DNA from: Chromera velia | Lineage: Eukaryota; Sar; Chromeraceae | Assembly (NCBI GenBank): GCA_018398765.1 | Contig: JAHBMJ010000373.1 | Span: 1 to 49,297, forward strand | DNA length: 49,297 nucleotides | Reading direction: 5' to 3' | Shown here: positions 47,465 through 49,297 of the stretch, in pieces | How positions within the stretch are numbered: position 1 is the first letter of the stretch | Layout: each line of letters begins with the position of its first letter | Notes under the pieces: generated by a model | Database searches by the model: none | Told to the model about the DNA's origin: nothing | What the model saw: only the letters and a program-made list of their open reading frames with translations | Program-made: the position numbers and the translations under genes

Positions 47465-48720
47465 TACGAACAATTGGTCAATCGAGCAAAATTGCCAACC
47501 AGAGAGACAACCACAACCCGGCCTCAGAGATCTCTGCAGGAAATGAAACAACGCACATGAGTCAATTCACGATTGCATCATTTGCAAACAATCTCTTAAG
47601 GAGTCCACTTTTGTACACCGCTGGGGGGGAAGTCTCCACACAGGCACTCACTGACCTCAGGAGAAGACTCTCTCGACACGTCGCTGACGGCGGTGGAGAC
47701 AAAAGAGTCCTTCAGAGAACGAATGACTCGGGCAGCGAGCACCGAACGAAGCTTTTCTCAACCCGAAGAAGAGGAACGCGATATCCACAGAAGAGACTTG
47801 CCCTCGTGACCAAAAGCCAAACTCAGTCAGCAGCGACTTGAAGCAGAGCTTCGGCAACGGGCGAGACAATCAACCAATCACCGAGACAGTCCGCACGCGA
47901 AGCTGCTATATCTGGCTCTGAAATTCTCCCTTCCTTGAACACAGCAGAGATCAGAGCTGCCTCTCTGGTTCCGCAACCTGACAAAGGAGTCAACGAAGTT
48001 TCCGATCAAGGTCGAAGATCAACCGAGCTCGGACTCTACAGATCGAAGACACCGAGACACCTCCAAGTACACAGAGGATCCAAAAGAGCTTTGTGACCGC
48101 GGTTTTATTCGGGTCCTTCGAACAATCCTGATTCACGTGTACAACACAGCTACCACTGCCTACCAGAGATATATATAGACTTTGCCTTCAATGTGAAATG
48201 AATGGCCCAGTCCCGAAAGCCGAAATAGAGTGAGACTATATATATATATATACGTGCAGTCTACGGTGCAGAATCCCACCGTCAGAGCCTCAGAGGTCGA
48301 CGATCGACCCGTGCACTGCATGCATGAACGACGCGATGATGCAGTGGCATCATGTGGCATCATGTGGCATCTGAAGGCCGCGCGTATCGCGGTCTCGAAC
48401 TTGCGCTGAAGTGTCATGCAGTCTGACTGCATGTCAGATTGAAGACGTACTCCACGTGCTGTCACAGTGGACCATAGTGGACCACTGAGTTGATCGGCCC
48501 AACGTATATATACGTCACTGTCAATTTCACTTCCCATGCAGTAACAGTTGGGCCAACTCTGACTTGTTCAAAGGACTTCAGAGGCAAATCCTGAGTCTCA
48601 TATATATTATTATATATATGTATATATATATATATAGATAGATAGATATAGATACACGAAGCGTGTTCTACATGCCACGAGTTTTGCTTGGTGTGTCTGG
48701 TTTGATTACCCGTCCGAGAC
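47465..48720. promoter_or_regulatory. Divergent region upstream of the CBM20 gene
   Basis: About 1.25 kb separates the CBM20 start from the possible partial gene at the right edge. It contains a direct triple of a GTGGCATCAT-like word at about 48340-48372, TGCATGCA near 48317, and TA/GATA tracts at 48235-48255 and 48600-48655. No core promoter element is assigned. Confidence 0.4.
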
Positions 48721-49297
48721 TTGTGTACGGCTTCAACGTCGGTTTGTCGATCGATTGGCACTGAATTTGTCGATTGGCGGTTTCATCTCCAGCTGGCAGA
48801 CTCAGCCTGGCAGATCGGTGATCGACGGAAGCAGGGTACTTCGCGACAACCACTTGAGAGCTGTCTTTCAGGAGGACTTCTGTCGCATCGATCGACTTTG
48901 GGCAGCCGTCTCTTTGATACTTTGCCAAAGGTCCGGATCCTCTGCACAAGGAGTCTCTCGACTGCCTTCTCGTCCTCAAGTACACCTGTCTACTCAAATA
49001 CAGGGGGAAGCTGCAGCTCTTGGTGAGTGTTTCTGTCTCTTTCACGTGTGCCCTGAGCCTCCTTCATTTACCGTCCTCGATCCTGTTGTGCTGCGGTTTC
49101 GTTTGTCTTTTGAGTGGGCCTTCAGGAAGACTAAGCTGCTGTTTCTCTTCCCCTTTATCTCTCAAACTGCCAATTTGTGCAGCTGGGCATCAAGGCCAAC
49201 CGTCCAGGGTCACAAGCAGCGCGTGTCTCTCTGTATTCTTTGTGGATCAAACGGTCGATTGATGAAGGGAGGAATTGCCTTCGTTGCGAATTGCCCG
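48721..49297 (+). CDS. Possible partial gene at the window edge (two exon pieces)
   Basis: A frame open before 49022 contains LFDTLPKVRILCTRSLSTAF and ends at a donor GTGAGT; after an acceptor TTTGTGCAG at 49182 a matching-phase frame continues from 49183 to the edge as WASRPTVQGHKQRVSLCILC then GSNGRLMKGGIAFVANC. Both splice signals match the grammar seen in surer genes, and the second piece looks protein-like with two CxxC-type Cys. No in-frame ATG was found in the first piece, so the start is upstream or wrong. The family is not recognised. Confidence 0.3.

Noticed and set aside
47182-47841. 219-residue frame on the + strand
   Set aside because: It is antisense to the CBM20 gene start and its 5' flank and has no domain features.

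Overview
Eukaryotic nuclear DNA. Most genes are split by introns, intergenic stretches are AT-rich and crowded with microsatellites, and there is a decayed LINE. The gene content (TSP1 plus vWA secreted protein, many-blade WD40 giant, FG-GAP membrane protein, a carrier with a signal-peptide-plus-basic leader as used for complex plastids, a CxHG...CxxC zinc-repeat array) suggests a photosynthetic alveolate such as a chromerid alga. That placement is inference from content; no marker gene proves it.

Layout: 1-2059 AT-rich DNA and CA/GACA repeats; 2060-5530 (-) four-exon CCCH zinc-finger/ERI1-type 3'-5' exonuclease with a 1.3 kb intron that is mostly (GAAA)n; 6077-10471 (+) six-exon secreted TSP1/vWA protein; 10472-13568 gene-poor; about 13569-26007 (-) one WD40 gene of at least 15 exons, about 2,500 residues; 26645-28900 (+) single-exon type II membrane protein with seven FG-GAP repeats; 28901-30303 AT-rich; 30304-30991 (-) two-exon ARF-family GTPase; 31000-35649 mostly non-coding with unresolved coding-like fragments at 31.7-33.3 kb; 35650-37071 (-) mitochondrial-carrier-family protein with a plastid-type leader; 37750-38862 (+) SIM-containing protein with a DUF5710-like C-terminus; 40010-42377 (+) 5'-truncated LINE; 44627-47464 (-) CBM20 domain joined to 21 intact zinc-type 18-residue repeats; 48721-end (+) a possible partial gene.

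Exon joins were derived by requiring continuous frame and protein-family continuity. They expose an unusual intron grammar: 13 of 22 confidently placed 5' splice sites carry C at +3 (8 are exactly GTCAGT), 19 of 23 acceptors end in TGCAG, and two neighbouring introns of the WD40 gene use GC-AG. Gene neighbours alternate strand, giving repeated divergent pairs with 0.5-1.3 kb between starts. I see no operon-like pathway; the genes cover RNA processing, secretion/adhesion, cytoskeletal scaffolding, vesicle traffic, organelle transport and glucan binding. No rRNA, tRNA or CRISPR array was recognised.
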